Below, piece by piece: positions 9,758 through 21,424 of a DNA stretch of 64,000 nucleotides. The DNA is taken from positions 231,486 to 295,485 of the forward strand of contig NZ_FNIV01000005.1 in the NCBI RefSeq assembly GCF_900104135.1, written 5' to 3'. The stretch comes from Halomonas shengliensis (GTDB lineage: Bacteria; Pseudomonadota; Gammaproteobacteria; Pseudomonadales; Halomonadaceae). How positions within the stretch are numbered: position 1 is the stretch's first letter; the number at the start of each line of letters is the position of its first letter. The notes under the pieces were generated by a model. It did not search any database. It was not told the DNA's origin and worked only from the letters and a program-made list of their open reading frames with translations. Position numbers and translations under genes: made by a program.

Positions 9758-10678
9758 ATGACCCTGTTTCACCCCCTCGACGACAGGACCCCCCTGGCCG
9801 GACGCCTGGCCATGGCGGTCGAATACGACGGCAGCGGCTACTGCGGCTGGCAACGCCTCAAGCACGCCGCCTCGGTGCAGGGCGCCCTGGAGACGGCGCT
9901 CGCCCGGGTGGCCAGCGCCTCGGTGACGGTGCATGCCAGCGGACGCACCGACTCCGGCGTGCATGCCACCCGCCAGGTCATCCACTTCGACGTCCCGGCG
10001 CCGCGCTCCGAAAAGGCCTGGGTGTTCGGGGTCAACGCCAACCTGCCGCGGGACATCGCCGTGCGCTGGGTCACCCAGGTGCCCGACGACTTCCACGCCC
10101 GTTTCAAGGCCCTGGCACGGCGCTACCGCTACGTGCTGCTCAACCAGCCCAGCCGCCCGGTGCTGGAGCGCGCCAACGTCACCTGGTGCCGCGACCCGCT
10201 GGACGCCGACGCCATGCACCGCGCCGCCCAGGCGCTGGTGGGCGAGCACGACTTCTCGAGCTTCCGCGCCGCGGGCTGCCAGTCGAAGACCCCCTGGCGG
10301 CACCTGCACTTCATCGAGGTGCATCGCCACGGCCCGCTGGTGGTGATCGACGTCCAGGGCAACGCCTTCCTGCACCACATGATCCGCAACATCGCCGGCG
10401 CCCTGGTCACGGTCGGCCGTGGCGAGGCCGGCGACGACTACCTGGCCGAGCTGATGGCGCTCAGGGATCGCACCCGCGCCGACGTCACCGCGCCGGCCTG
10501 TGGTCTGCACTTCGTCGACTCCCTCTACGACGACGCCTGGGGCCTGCCCGCCGAGCCGCTGGGCCCCAACCTGCTCGCCTTCCTCGGCGAGTGGACCGGG
10601 GAGCGCCCGCTCCCCGACTGTCCCTGGGTCGCGTTCCGCCGCGGCCGTCCGGTGGCGGCGGAAGGGGAGGCCACATGA
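9758..10678 (+). CDS. truA: tRNA pseudouridine(38-40) synthase TruA
   Basis: TruA converts U38, U39 and U40 in the anticodon arm to pseudouridine. The 306-residue protein has [17 protein letters not shown] near the N-terminus and the catalytic aspartate in [10 protein letters not shown] (about residue 65). The frame extends upstream into fimV, but ATG 9758 gives the usual length; the N-terminus carries about 15 extra residues before the conserved core. It overlaps trpF by ATGA, so the pair is translationally coupled. Confidence 0.97.
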   Translation: MTLFHPLDDRTPLAGRLAMAVEYDGSGYCGWQRLKHAASVQGALETALARVASASVTVHASGRTDSGVHATRQVIHFDVPAPRSEKAWVFGVNANLPRDIAVRWVTQVPDDFHARFKALARRYRYVLLNQPSRPVLERANVTWCRDPLDADAMHRAAQALVGEHDFSSFRAAGCQSKTPWRHLHFIEVHRHGPLVVIDVQGNAFLHHMIRNIAGALVTVGRGEAGDDYLAELMALRDRTRADVTAPACGLHFVDSLYDDAWGLPAEPLGPNLLAFLGEWTGERPLPDCPWVAFRRGRPVAAEGEAT

Positions 10679-11304
10679 GGCGCACCCGCGTGAAGTTCTG
10701 CGGCCTGACCCGCCCCGAGGACGTGGATGCCGCGGTGGCCGCCGGCGCCGACGCCCTGGGCTTCGTGCTGTGGCCCGGCAGCAAGCGTGCCGTGGACGAG
10801 GCCCGTCTGGCCGCGCTGGCCGAACGCGTGCCGGCCTTCGTGACTCGGGTGGGGCTCTTCGTCGACCAGGACCCGGCGCTGGTCGAGCGCTGTGCCGCGC
10901 ACCTCGACCTGCTGCAGTTCCACGGCGACGAGGCGCCGGCCGAGTGTGCTCGCTTCGAGCGAGCCTGGATCAAGGCGCTGCGCATGCGCGATGGCCTCGA
11001 CCTGCCGGCGGCCGTCGATGCCTATGCCGGCGCCCGGGCGCTGCTGCTCGATGCCTACCGACCGGGGGTGCCGGGGGGCACCGGGGCCACCTTCGACTGG
11101 TCGCGAATCCCCGCAAGCCTGGCAAAACCTGTTATCCTCGCCGGAGGCCTGAGCGCGGCGAATGCCGCCGACGCCATCGCCGCCGTGGCGCCCTTCGCGC
11201 TGGATGTCTCCGGCGGCATCGAGGCGGCCCCCGGCGTCAAGGATGCCGAACGCATGGCGGCCTTCATGGCCGCGGTGCGCGAGGGCGACGCCCGCCGCCC
11301 CTGA
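10675..11304 (+). CDS. trpF: Phosphoribosylanthranilate isomerase
   Basis: TrpF carries out the third step of tryptophan synthesis, the Amadori rearrangement of phosphoribosylanthranilate. The 209-residue TIM-barrel protein begins [17 protein letters not shown], with the catalytic cysteine in KFCGLT; the catalytic aspartate is in LLLDAYRPG (about 124-132), and the phosphate-binding end is [14 protein letters not shown] and DVSGGIE. It overlaps truA by 4 nt and precedes trpBA, so three consecutive tryptophan genes sit here. Confidence 0.97.
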   Translation: MRRTRVKFCGLTRPEDVDAAVAAGADALGFVLWPGSKRAVDEARLAALAERVPAFVTRVGLFVDQDPALVERCAAHLDLLQFHGDEAPAECARFERAWIKALRMRDGLDLPAAVDAYAGARALLLDAYRPGVPGGTGATFDWSRIPASLAKPVILAGGLSAANAADAIAAVAPFALDVSGGIEAAPGVKDAERMAAFMAAVREGDARRP

Positions 11305-11380
11305 GCGTCGCGGGTGCACCGCGCCCGGCACTGCCTGTCATCCCCCAAGCCCCCCAATGGCGACCTGTGAGGTGTCTTTC

Positions 11381-12595
<1,215 letters not shown>

Positions 12596-13423
12596 ATGAC
12601 GGCCCAGACCATGAATCGTATCGACCAACGCTTCGCCGAGCTCAAGGCCCAGGGCCGCCGCGCCCTCATCCCCTACATCACCGCCGGCGACCCCGCCCCC
12701 GAGCACACCGTGGGCTACCTGCACGCCCTGGTGGAGGCGGGTGCCGACATCATCGAGCTGGGCGTGCCCTTCTCCGACCCCATGGCCGACGGCCCGGTGA
12801 TCCAGAAGGCCTGTGAGCGCGCGCTCAAGCACGGCGTGCGCCTCAGCCACCTGTTCGAGATGGTGCGCGAGTTCCGCCAGACCGACGCCACCACCCCGGT
12901 GGTGCTGATGGGCTACCTCAACCCCATGGAGCGCCTGGGCCTCTCCGCCTTCGCCGAGCAGGCCGCCGCGGCCGGCGTCGACGGCGTGCTGGCGGTGGAC
13001 ATGCCCCCCGAGGAGGCCGAGGAGCTCGGCCCCCTGCTCAAGTCGCATGGACTCGCCTCGATCTTCCTGGTGGCCCCTACCACTTCCGAGGAGCGGGCCG
13101 CTACAATATGCGCCCATGGCGAGGGCTACCTCTACTACGTCTCGCTCAAGGGGGTCACCGGCTCCGCCACGCTGAACGCGGCGGATGTGGCCGACCACCT
13201 GGCGCCGCTGCGGCGCATGACCGACCTGCCGCTGTGCGTCGGCTTCGGCATCCGCGACGGTGCCTCCGCCGCCGAGGTGGGCAAGGTGGCCGACGGCGTC
13301 ATCGTCGGCTCGGCGCTGGTCGGCCGCATCGCCGAGAACGCCGAGCGTCCCGAGGCGGTGCCCGCCGAGCTCAAGGCGGTCCTCGGCGAGATGCGCCAGG
13401 CCTTGGACGCCCTGAGCGGCTGA
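12596..13423 (+). CDS. trpA: Tryptophan synthase alpha chain
   Basis: TrpA cleaves indole-3-glycerol phosphate and passes indole to TrpB. The ATG at 12596 directly follows the trpB stop and gives 275 residues. A second ATG at 12611 ([15 protein letters not shown]) fits the family N-terminus better and may be the true start; neither has a strong Shine-Dalgarno. Catalytic Glu is in [12 protein letters not shown] and Asp in [10 protein letters not shown]; the phosphate loop is VGFGIRDG. A 9-bp hairpin without a T-run (13446-13467) separates it from accD. Confidence 0.96.
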   Translation: MTAQTMNRIDQRFAELKAQGRRALIPYITAGDPAPEHTVGYLHALVEAGADIIELGVPFSDPMADGPVIQKACERALKHGVRLSHLFEMVREFRQTDATTPVVLMGYLNPMERLGLSAFAEQAAAAGVDGVLAVDMPPEEAEELGPLLKSHGLASIFLVAPTTSEERAATICAHGEGYLYYVSLKGVTGSATLNAADVADHLAPLRRMTDLPLCVGFGIRDGASAAEVGKVADGVIVGSALVGRIAENAERPEAVPAELKAVLGEMRQALDALSG

Positions 13424-13492
13424 GCCTCGTCACGCTATCTTCCATGCGCCCGGCACGCGCCGGGCGCCGACCCGACACGGACCCTTTCTGAC

Positions 13493-14518
<1,026 letters not shown>

Positions 14519-14525
14519 CGCGCCC

Positions 14526-15917
14526 ATGAGCGAGGCGCTGCCCACCACCCTGGACGCCTGGCTGGCACGGCTCGAGGCCGCCCACCCCCTGGGCATCGAC
14601 CTCGGCCTCGAGCGCGTGGCCGAGGTCGCCCGGCGCATGGGACTGCTCGCCCGGCCCCTGGCCGGGCGGGTGATCACCGTGGCCGGCACCAACGGCAAGG
14701 GGTCCACGGTGGCCATGCTGGAGGCGCTGGCCTGCGCCCACGGCCTGACCACGGCGACCTACACCTCCCCGCACCTGATCCGCTACAACGAGCGCCTGCG
14801 CCTGGACGGCGAGGAGGCCGACGACGCCACCCTGATCGCCGGGTTCGCCGCCGTGGAACGGGCGCGTCTCGACGGCGAGCCCGTCAGCCTCACCTACTTC
14901 GAGGTGGGCACCCTGGGGGCGCTGTGGGCCATCGCCCGGCGGGTGCCTGACCTGGCCCTGCTGGAGGTGGGGCTCGGCGGGCGGCTGGATGCGGTCAACG
15001 TCATCGACCCCGACGTGGCGGTGATCACCACCGTGGCCCAGGACCATGCCGCCTTCCTGGGTACGGACCTGGAGGGAATCGGCCGCGAGAAGGCCGGCAT
15101 CCTGCGAGCCGGCCGCCCCGCGGTGCTGGGCAGCCGAGACCTGCCACGCAGCGTGCGCCGGGTCGCCGATGAATTGGCCGCCGAGGTCCATGCCCTGGGC
15201 GAGGCCTTCGGGCGCGACGGCGACGGCACGGGATGGACCTTCCGTAGCCTTAGGGATCAGCCCCCGGCTGAGACGCAAGATGCGTCGACCTGCGCACAGG
15301 CTACGAAAGAGCCCCTGCTGGGGACTGACCCCAGCAGCATCACCGACCTACCCGACCCCGGGCTGCCGCTGGACAACGCCGCCACGGCGCTCCAGGCCCT
15401 GCGGTGCGCCGGCGTTACCCTTCGGCCGGAAGCCTGCCGCCGGGCCTTCAACGAGGTCCGCCTGCCCGGGCGCATGCAGTGGGTCGGCCAGTGGTGCCTC
15501 GATGTGGGTCACAACCCCCATGCCGCCGCCTACCTGGCCGACCGCCTGGCGGCGCATCCCAGCGCCGGGCGCACCCTTGGCCTGCTGGGCATGCTCGCCG
15601 ACAAGGATGCCGAGGGCGTCATCGCCGCCCTGGCGCCGGTGGTGGATGCCTGGGTCACCGCGACCCTGGACGGCGAGCGGGGGCGCGGCGCCGAGGCGCT
15701 CGCCGACTGCCTCGAGGGGCAGGGTGCCGTGGTGCTGCATCGCGCCGACTCGCCCGCCGCGGCGGCAGCCTGGCTGGCCGGCCGCCTGGCGCCCGAGGAC
15801 CGGGTGCTGGTGTGCGGCTCCTTCTTCACCGTGGGCGAGGTGCTGGGCTGGCTGGCGCCGTCGACCCCGGCGGGTCAGACTGACACGGACACCAGCTCCA
15901 GGGAGGTAGCCCCGTGA
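14526..15917 (+). CDS. folC: Folylpolyglutamate/dihydrofolate synthase with an in-frame palindromic insert
   Basis: FolC adds glutamate to dihydropteroate and to folates. The 463-residue protein has the Mur-ligase P-loop TVAGTNGKGSTVAMLEAL, LLEVGLGGRLDAVNV and the C-terminal WCLDVGHNPHAAAYLADR. ATG 14526 follows accD closely. Residues about 239-271 (15240-15338) look foreign: they are polar, cysteine-containing, and encoded by a cluster of perfect palindromes (separate entry). The flanks WTFRS and LPDPGLPLDNAATAL read as normal FolC, so the insert keeps frame and probably forms a surface loop. The end overlaps dedD by GTGA. Confidence 0.95.
   Translation: MSEALPTTLDAWLARLEAAHPLGIDLGLERVAEVARRMGLLARPLAGRVITVAGTNGKGSTVAMLEALACAHGLTTATYTSPHLIRYNERLRLDGEEADDATLIAGFAAVERARLDGEPVSLTYFEVGTLGALWAIARRVPDLALLEVGLGGRLDAVNVIDPDVAVITTVAQDHAAFLGTDLEGIGREKAGILRAGRPAVLGSRDLPRSVRRVADELAAEVHALGEAFGRDGDGTGWTFRSLRDQPPAETQDASTCAQATKEPLLGTDPSSITDLPDPGLPLDNAATALQALRCAGVTLRPEACRRAFNEVRLPGRMQWVGQWCLDVGHNPHAAAYLADRLAAHPSAGRTLGLLGMLADKDAEGVIAALAPVVDAWVTATLDGERGRGAEALADCLEGQGAVVLHRADSPAAAAAWLAGRLAPEDRVLVCGSFFTVGEVLGWLAPSTPAGQTDTDTSSREVAP
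15240..15338 (+). repeat. Palindromic (REP/MITE-like) cluster embedded in folC
   Basis: Four inverted repeats are packed into 99 bp. The outer pair is CTTCCGTAGCCT (15240-15251) with AGGCTACGAAAG (15299-15310), 11 of 12 matching. Inside are TCAGCC-CCC-GGCTGA (15258-15272) and GACGCA-AGA-TGCGTC (15273-15287). A separate 9-bp hairpin, CTGCTGGGG-ACTGA-CCCCAGCAG (15316-15338), follows. Its centre resembles GGGGTCAG-type palindromes that I recall from REP elements linked to tyrosine transposases. The cloverleaf shape is not a tRNA: arms and loops do not fit. No transposase is nearby. Confidence 0.7.
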
Positions 15918-16588
15918 AGTACGGCATGCGAGAGCGCCTGAGCGGCGCGGTGATCCTGATCGCCCTGGCGGTGATCTTCGTGCCCATGCTCTTCGACGAG
16001 CCGGCACCCCGCGGCGAGCGCCCGGAGCCGAGCCAGCGCATCGAGGCCCCCATCGAGGTGGAGCGCCACGACGTGCCGGCGCCGGTGCCGCCCGCGAGCC
16101 TGGGCGACGGCGACGCGACGGCGCCGGACGAGGCCCCCTCGCCTGCGACAGGTGCCGAGGCAGGCCGGCCCGAGCCGAGCGCGGAGGACGAGGCCGCCGA
16201 GCCTCCGGCCGCCGCCGAGGCCACGGCGCCCGAGCCCGCCGAGGCGCAAGGCGTCGACCCCATCGCCGAGCTGGCTCGGGCCGCCGATGAGCGCCTCGCC
16301 CAGGCGAGCGGTGAGCCGTCGCAGGGCGGAGAGAACGCCGTGCCCGAGGCCGTCGCCCAGGGCGAGTGGGCGGTGCAGGTCGGCAGCTTCGGTGAGCCGG
16401 CCAACGCCGAACGGCTGCTGGCGCGGCTGCGCGACGAGGGCTTCGACGCCTACAGCCGCCCGCGTGGCGATGAGCTCACCACCGTCTACGTGGGCCCCTA
16501 CGCCAGCGCCGAGGCCGGCGAGCGTGCCGTCGCCGAGGTCAAGGCAAGGGTCAACCTGCAGGGCCTGCTGGTGCGGGTGAGGGAGTGA
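15914..16588 (+). CDS. dedD: SPOR-domain cell division protein (DedD-like)
   Basis: The 224-residue protein starts at GTG 15914, overlapping the folC stop. It has a short cytoplasmic N-terminus, one membrane helix (about residues 10-27, SGAVILIALAVIFVPML), a Pro/Ala/Glu-rich periplasmic linker, and a C-terminal SPOR domain (about 150-224, EWAVQVGSFGEPANAERLL) that binds denuded septal peptidoglycan. The position between folC and cvpA is that of dedD in E. coli and the matching Pseudomonas gene. It overlaps cvpA by TGATG. Confidence 0.93.
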   Translation: MKYGMRERLSGAVILIALAVIFVPMLFDEPAPRGERPEPSQRIEAPIEVERHDVPAPVPPASLGDGDATAPDEAPSPATGAEAGRPEPSAEDEAAEPPAAAEATAPEPAEAQGVDPIAELARAADERLAQASGEPSQGGENAVPEAVAQGEWAVQVGSFGEPANAERLLARLRDEGFDAYSRPRGDELTTVYVGPYASAEAGERAVAEVKARVNLQGLLVRVRE

Positions 16589-17142
16589 TGGCCCTGACCT
16601 GGCTCGACTGGCTGTTCATCGCGCTGCTGGCCGTCACCGGCATCACCGGGCTGCTGCGCGGCCTGGTGCGCGAGGCACTGGGTCTGGCGGCCTGGGTCGT
16701 CGCCCTGCTGGCGGCCAGGGTGCTGGCCCAGCCGCTGGCCGACCTGCTGGCCGGGGTGATCGACAGCCCCGATGGACGCCTGGTGCTGGCCTTCGTGCTG
16801 GTCATCCTCGGCGTGGTGCTGGCCTGCGGCATCGTCATCCGCCTGCTCCAGGCCGCCGTGGAGTGGGTCGGCATGGGCCTGGTCAACCGCCTGCTCGGTG
16901 CCGCCTTCGGGGTGGCCAAGGGGGCGGCGGTGCTGGTGCTGGTGACCATCGTGATCGGCCTCACGCCCCTGGCCCGGCTCGAGGCGTGGCAGGGCGCGGT
17001 GACGCGCCCGCACCTGGAGCAGCTGCGCGACTGGGCGGTGAGCCAGTTCGAGGCCTGGGACGGCCGTATCCCCGAGGCGCCCGCCTCCCTGGAGGCGGTC
17101 CTCCCCGGCGACGGCGCGGATGACGCCGCCGTCGACCCCTGA
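16588..17142 (+). CDS. cvpA: CvpA family membrane protein
   Basis: The 184-residue protein has four predicted membrane segments and begins MALTWLDWLFIALLAVTGI, a typical CvpA start. The ATG at 16588 overlaps the dedD stop; a GTG one codon earlier is possible. CvpA is named for colicin V production and has been linked to envelope homeostasis; its biochemical role is unsettled. It lies directly before purF, as in E. coli. Confidence 0.95.
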   Translation: MALTWLDWLFIALLAVTGITGLLRGLVREALGLAAWVVALLAARVLAQPLADLLAGVIDSPDGRLVLAFVLVILGVVLACGIVIRLLQAAVEWVGMGLVNRLLGAAFGVAKGAAVLVLVTIVIGLTPLARLEAWQGAVTRPHLEQLRDWAVSQFEAWDGRIPEAPASLEAVLPGDGADDAAVDP

Positions 17143-17213
17143 CGATTGCGTCGCGGCGGCCCCGGCCGCCCGACCCCATGAAAGCAAGCTCAAGGCAAGC
17201 GAGGTAAGGTGGA

Positions 17214-18737
17214 ATGTGCGGTATCGTGGGCCTGATGGCCAAGCAGGCGGTGAACCAGGGCATCTATGACGCCCTGACGGTGCTACAGCATCGCGGGCAG
17301 GACGCCGCCGGCATGATGACCTGGCATGAGGGCCGCTTCCTGCTGCGCAAGAGCAACGGCCTGGTGCGGGACGTCTTCCATACCCGCCACATGGCACGCC
17401 TGAAGGGCAACCTCGGCATCGGCCACGTGCGCTATCCCACCGCCGGCTCCTCCAGCGAGGCGGAGTCCCAGCCCTTCTACGTCAACTCCCCCTACGGCAT
17501 CGCGCTGGCCCACAACGGCAACCTGACCAACTCGGACCGCCTCAAGCAGGAGCTGTTCTCCTCCGACCTGCGCCATATCAACACCAGCTCGGACTCCGAG
17601 GTGCTGCTCAACGTCTTCGCCCACGAGCTGGGCAAGCAGGGGCTCCACCTCACCCCCGGCGACGTCTTCGACGCGGTGCGCCGCGTGCACCGTCGCTGCC
17701 AGGGTGGCTATGCCGCGGTGGCGATCATCAACGGCGTGGGCCTGGTGGCCTTCCGAGACCCCCACGGCATTCGTCCGGTGGTGTTCGGCACCCGTGACGA
17801 GGGCGCCGGCCAGGAGGTGATGATCGCCTCCGAGTCGGTGGCGCTGGACGTGGGCGGCTTCGAGCTGCATCGCGACCTTGCCCCCGGCGAGGCGATCTTC
17901 GTCGACATGGATGGCCAGATCCACACCCAGCAGTGCGCCGATGCGCCGCGCCTGGCGCCATGCATCTTCGAGCACGTCTACCTGGCTCGCCCCGACTCCA
18001 TCCTCGATGGTGCCTACGTCTACGGCACCCGCATGCAGATGGGCCGCAAGCTGGGCGACCGCATCCAGAGCGAGTGGCCGGAACACGACATCGACGTGGT
18101 GATCCCGATCCCCGACACCTCGCGGACCTCGGCGCTGGAGCTCGCCCAGCACCTGGGGGTGACCTACCGCGAGGGCTTCATGAAGAACCGCTACATCGGG
18201 CGGACCTTCATCATGCCGGGCCAGACCCAGCGCAAGAAGTCGGTGCGCCAGAAGCTCAACGCCATCGGCGTCGAGTTCAAGGGCAAGAACGTGCTGCTGG
18301 TGGACGACTCCATCGTGCGTGGGACCACCTGCAAGCAGATCATCCAGATGGCCCGGGAGGCGGGGGCCCGCAAGGTCTACTTCGCCTCCGCCGCCCCCCC
18401 GGTGCGCTACCCCAACGTCTACGGCATCGACATGCCGGCGGCCGGCGAGCTGATCGCCCACGGCCGCAGCGAGGCCGAGGTGGGCGAGCTGATCGGCGCC
18501 GACCGGATCTTCTACCAGGACCTCGAGGACCTCAAGGCGGCCTGCCGCGAGGTGAATCCCAACCTGGACGCCTTCGACTGCTCGGTCTTCGACGGCGACT
18601 ACGTCACCGGCGACATCGACGACGCCTACCTGGCGGCACTGGAGGCCTCGCGCAACGACGACGCCAAGCAGCAGCAGAGCGCCGGGGATCACGCCCTGGT
18701 GGGCACCCACAATCTCGACGACGACATCGAGGACTGA
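17214..18737 (+). CDS. purF: Amidophosphoribosyltransferase
   Basis: PurF makes phosphoribosylamine from PRPP and glutamine, the first committed step of purine synthesis. The 507-residue protein starts [11 protein letters not shown], so the catalytic cysteine becomes N-terminal after methionine removal (Ntn-hydrolase domain, about 1-235). The C-terminal phosphoribosyltransferase domain carries the PRPP motif [13 protein letters not shown] (about 362-374). AAGGTGGA precedes the ATG. It follows cvpA and leads into metZ after 7 nt. Confidence 0.98.
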   Translation: MCGIVGLMAKQAVNQGIYDALTVLQHRGQDAAGMMTWHEGRFLLRKSNGLVRDVFHTRHMARLKGNLGIGHVRYPTAGSSSEAESQPFYVNSPYGIALAHNGNLTNSDRLKQELFSSDLRHINTSSDSEVLLNVFAHELGKQGLHLTPGDVFDAVRRVHRRCQGGYAAVAIINGVGLVAFRDPHGIRPVVFGTRDEGAGQEVMIASESVALDVGGFELHRDLAPGEAIFVDMDGQIHTQQCADAPRLAPCIFEHVYLARPDSILDGAYVYGTRMQMGRKLGDRIQSEWPEHDIDVVIPIPDTSRTSALELAQHLGVTYREGFMKNRYIGRTFIMPGQTQRKKSVRQKLNAIGVEFKGKNVLLVDDSIVRGTTCKQIIQMAREAGARKVYFASAAPPVRYPNVYGIDMPAAGELIAHGRSEAEVGELIGADRIFYQDLEDLKAACREVNPNLDAFDCSVFDGDYVTGDIDDAYLAALEASRNDDAKQQQSAGDHALVGTHNLDDDIED

Positions 18738-18744
18738 GGCCGCC

Positions 18745-19956
18745 ATGGATCCGAACGTACCCTACGAGCCGGACTGGGCGCTGGCGACCCTGGCGATCCG
18801 CGCCGGCCACGAGCGCACCGCCGAGCAGGAGCACGCCGAGCCGATCTTCCCGACCTCGAGCTTCGTCTACGGCAGTGCGGCCGAGGCGGCGGCCAAGTTC
18901 GCCGGCGAGGAGCCTGGCAACATCTACTCGCGCTTCACCAACCCCACGGTGCGCACCTTCGAGCGCCGCCTGGCGGCGCTGGAGGGCGGCGAGCGCTGCG
19001 TGGCCACCAGCTCCGGGATGGCGGCGATCCTCTCCACGGCCCTGGCGCTGCTCAAGGCCGGCGACGAGATCGTCGCCTCGCGCTCGCTGTTCGGCTCCAC
19101 GGTGAGCCTCTTCGACAAGTACCTGGGCAAGCTCGGCATCACCACCCGCTACGTGGAGCTCTCGGACCTCGACGCCTGGGAGGCGGCGATGACGCCGGCC
19201 ACCCGGCTGCTGTTCGCCGAGACGCCGTCCAACCCGCTCTCCGAGGTGGTGGATATCGCGGCGCTCGCCGAGATCGCCCATCGCCAAGACGCCTTGCTGG
19301 CCATCGACAACTGCTTCCTGACCCCGGCGTTGCAGCAACCGCTCGCGCTCGGCGCCGACCTGGTGATCCACTCCGCCACCAAGTACCTGGATGGCCAGGG
19401 CAGGGCGATCGGCGGCGCCGTGGTCGGCCGCGACCGCGAGCTCGAGGAGGTGTTCGGGGTGGTACGCACCTGCGGGCCCTGCCTGAGCCCCTTCAACGCC
19501 TGGATCTTCACCAAGGGGCTCGAGACCCTGGCGCTGCGCATGCGCGCCCACTGTGACAACGCCCGCGCCCTGGCCGAGTGGCTCGAGGCGCACCCCGCGG
19601 TGGCCCGGGTGCACTATAGTGGCCTCGAGAGCCATCCCCAGCACGCCCTGGCCGCCCGCCAGCAGCAGGGCTTCGGGGCGGTGCTGGGGTTCGAGGTCAA
19701 AGGCAGCGGCGCCGAGGGCAGTCGGCAGGCGGCCTGGTCGGTGATCGATGCCACCCGGCTGCTCTCCATCACCGGCAACCTGGGTGACGTCAAGAGCACC
19801 ATCACCCATCCCGCCACCACCACCCACGGGCGGCTCTCCGCCGAGCAGAAGGCCGCCGCCGGCATCACCGAGGGGCTGATCCGGGTCGCGGTGGGCCTGG
19901 AGGCCTTCGAGGACATCCGTGGCGACCTGGCGCGGGGCCTCGACGCCCTGGCCTGA
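18745..19956 (+). CDS. metZ: O-succinylhomoserine sulfhydrylase
   Basis: MetZ forms homocysteine directly from O-succinylhomoserine and sulfide with PLP, the direct-sulfhydrylation route used in Pseudomonas in place of MetB/MetC. The 403-residue Cys/Met-metabolism enzyme has the PLP lysine in HSATKYLDGQGR (about residue 212) and the cofactor-phosphate segment ATSSGMAAI. purF-metZ adjacency matches Pseudomonas, which supports metZ over metB or metC. A 15-bp hairpin ends the unit. Confidence 0.94.
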   Translation: MDPNVPYEPDWALATLAIRAGHERTAEQEHAEPIFPTSSFVYGSAAEAAAKFAGEEPGNIYSRFTNPTVRTFERRLAALEGGERCVATSSGMAAILSTALALLKAGDEIVASRSLFGSTVSLFDKYLGKLGITTRYVELSDLDAWEAAMTPATRLLFAETPSNPLSEVVDIAALAEIAHRQDALLAIDNCFLTPALQQPLALGADLVIHSATKYLDGQGRAIGGAVVGRDRELEEVFGVVRTCGPCLSPFNAWIFTKGLETLALRMRAHCDNARALAEWLEAHPAVARVHYSGLESHPQHALAARQQQGFGAVLGFEVKGSGAEGSRQAAWSVIDATRLLSITGNLGDVKSTITHPATTTHGRLSAEQKAAAGITEGLIRVAVGLEAFEDIRGDLARGLDALA

Positions 19957-19977
19957 GTGTGGCTGCCCACGATCCGT

Positions 19978-20010
19978 GACGCCCGTCCCGCCCCCGGCGG
20001 GGCGGGCGTC
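19978..20010 (+). terminator. Strong hairpin after metZ
   Basis: A 15-bp stem, 19978-19992 with 19996-20010 (one T-G pair), has a CCC loop. No T-run follows, so it may act as a transcript 3'-end stabiliser or a weak terminator at the end of the truA-metZ block. Confidence 0.6.
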
Positions 20011-20032
20011 GTCGTCTACGCATGTGGTTTTT

Positions 20033-20049
20033 CCGAACGGTTGGTTCGG
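20033..20049. promoter_or_regulatory. Inverted repeat upstream of the cytochrome b561 gene
   Basis: CCGAAC-GGTTG-GTTCGG is a perfect 6-bp dyad with a 5-nt spacer, 68 nt before the b561 start. Its size and place fit a repressor operator for the b561-yceI pair. No promoter elements are clear and no cognate regulator is adjacent. Confidence 0.4.
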
Positions 20050-20117
20050 CATTATTCAGCGGACTCGAAAGGTCGCCTCGGGTAGGCTTTGCCCATCGAT
20101 TCATCAGAGGGACGAGC

Positions 20118-20669
20118 ATGTGGCGTAATACCGAGAAGGGCTGGGGCCTCGTCAGCATCCTGCTTCACTGGATCCTGGCGGTACTGATCGTCGGCCTCTT
20201 CGTGCTGGGCTGGTGGATGACCGGGCTGGGCTACTACGACCCCTGGTACAACCTGGGGCCCTGGTGGCACCGCTCGCTGGGCATGCTGGTGCTCTTCGCC
20301 ACCCTGGCGCGGCTTGCCTGGCGGCTGGTCAACCCCACTCCGCGGGCCCTGGGCCATCGCCTGGAGCGCCTCGCTGCCCACCTCGGCCACCTCGCCCTCT
20401 ATGTCCTGATGCTGGTGGTGCTGGTCAGCGGCTACCTGATCTCCACCGCCGATGGTCGCGGCATCAGCGTCTTCGACGCCTTCAGCGTGCCCGCGCTGAT
20501 CACCGGGCTGCCCAACCAGGAGACCCTGGCCGGCACGATCCACTGGTATGCCGCCCTGGCGCTGATGGTGCTGGCCGCCGGCCACGCCGCCGCGGCCCTC
20601 AAGCACCATCTCATCGACCGTCATCCGGTGCTGACCCGGATGCTGGACCCCCGGGTGGGTCGTCGCTGA
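20118..20669 (+). CDS. Cytochrome b561 family protein
   Basis: The 183-residue four-helix membrane protein has the di-haem b561 pattern: His in LLHWILAVL (helix 1), WWHRSLGML (helix 2), HLGHLALYVLML (helix 3) and HWYAALALMV (helix 4). Proteins of this type move electrons within the inner membrane, and relatives such as CybB oxidise ubiquinol with superoxide. ATG 20118 is the start; upstream codons in frame lack a ribosome site. A yceI gene lies 52 nt downstream, a frequent partner, so the two probably form one operon. Confidence 0.93.
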   Translation: MWRNTEKGWGLVSILLHWILAVLIVGLFVLGWWMTGLGYYDPWYNLGPWWHRSLGMLVLFATLARLAWRLVNPTPRALGHRLERLAAHLGHLALYVLMLVVLVSGYLISTADGRGISVFDAFSVPALITGLPNQETLAGTIHWYAALALMVLAAGHAAAALKHHLIDRHPVLTRMLDPRVGRR

Positions 20670-20721
20670 CGGCCCGCCTCGTCGTTCACCCACCGTTCCG
20701 ACCACCCGAAAGGAGAGAGAG

Positions 20722-21306
20722 ATGTTCAAGAAGACCGCCATCGCCGCCGCCCTGAGCGCCACCGCCCTGGTGGGCGTGAGCCAGGCCCAGGCCGCCGAGT
20801 ACGCCATCGATACCGACGGCCAGCACGCCTTCGTGCAGTTCAAGATCAACCACCTGGGCTACTCCTACATCCTCGGCAGCTTCGAGGAGTTCGAGGGCAG
20901 CTTCCAGTACGACCCCGAGAACCTCGAGGCGTCCAGCGCCGAGGTCGAGGTCCAGGTCGACAGCCTGAACACCAACCATGCCGAGCGCGACAAGCACTTC
21001 CTGAGCGGCGACTTCCTCGACGCCGGCGAGTACCCCACCGCCACCTTTACCTCCACCGGCTTCGAGCCGACCGGCGAGAACCAGGGCGTGCTCTCCGGCG
21101 AGCTGACCCTCCATGGCGAGACCAACGCCATCGAGATGCCGGTCACCCTGCTGGGCGAGGGCGAGGACCCCTGGGGCGGCTACCGCGCCGGCTTCGAGGG
21201 CAGCACCACCCTGACCCTGGCCGACTACGGCATCGACATGAGCGACTTCCCCGAGGTGATGCACCAGCTCGAGCTCTACGTCACCTTCGAGGGCGTGCGC
21301 CAGTAA
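20722..21306 (+). CDS. yceI: YceI family periplasmic lipid-binding protein
   Basis: The 194-residue protein has a cleavable signal peptide (cleavage after SQAQA, about residue 22) and the YceI lipocalin-like fold. It starts its mature part with AEYAIDTDGQHAFVQFKI and has the family motif SVNTNHAERDKHF as SLNTNHAERDKHF. YceI proteins bind isoprenoid lipids such as ubiquinone-8 in the periplasm, which fits the upstream cytochrome b561. AAGGAGAGAG precedes the start. Confidence 0.95.
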   Translation: MFKKTAIAAALSATALVGVSQAQAAEYAIDTDGQHAFVQFKINHLGYSYILGSFEEFEGSFQYDPENLEASSAEVEVQVDSLNTNHAERDKHFLSGDFLDAGEYPTATFTSTGFEPTGENQGVLSGELTLHGETNAIEMPVTLLGEGEDPWGGYRAGFEGSTTLTLADYGIDMSDFPEVMHQLELYVTFEGVRQ

Positions 21307-21337
21307 GCGTCCCCCTGCGGGTAACGCCCATCACGAC

Positions 21338-21373
21338 GAACCGCTCCCGGCCTGGCCGGGAGCGGTTCTTTGC
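21338..21373. terminator. Bidirectional rho-independent terminator
   Basis: A 14-bp stem, 21338-21351 with 21355-21368, is followed on the plus strand by TTCTTTG. It lies between convergent yceI (plus) and the dioxygenase (minus). Confidence 0.8.
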
Positions 21374-21424
21374 GGTGGGGGAAAGGCCCGATCGGGGCAG
21401 GTCGGCGCCTGCCTCGATCCCGGC

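Noticed and set aside
13446..13467. Hairpin between trpA and accD as a terminator
   Set aside because: The 9-bp stem has no T-run and the accD start is close. Read-through is likely, so I mention it only under trpA.
15244..15306. Cloverleaf-like fold in the folC insert as a tRNA gene
   Set aside because: There is no T-loop or D-loop consensus, no proper anticodon arm, the arm sizes are wrong, and it lies inside a translated gene.
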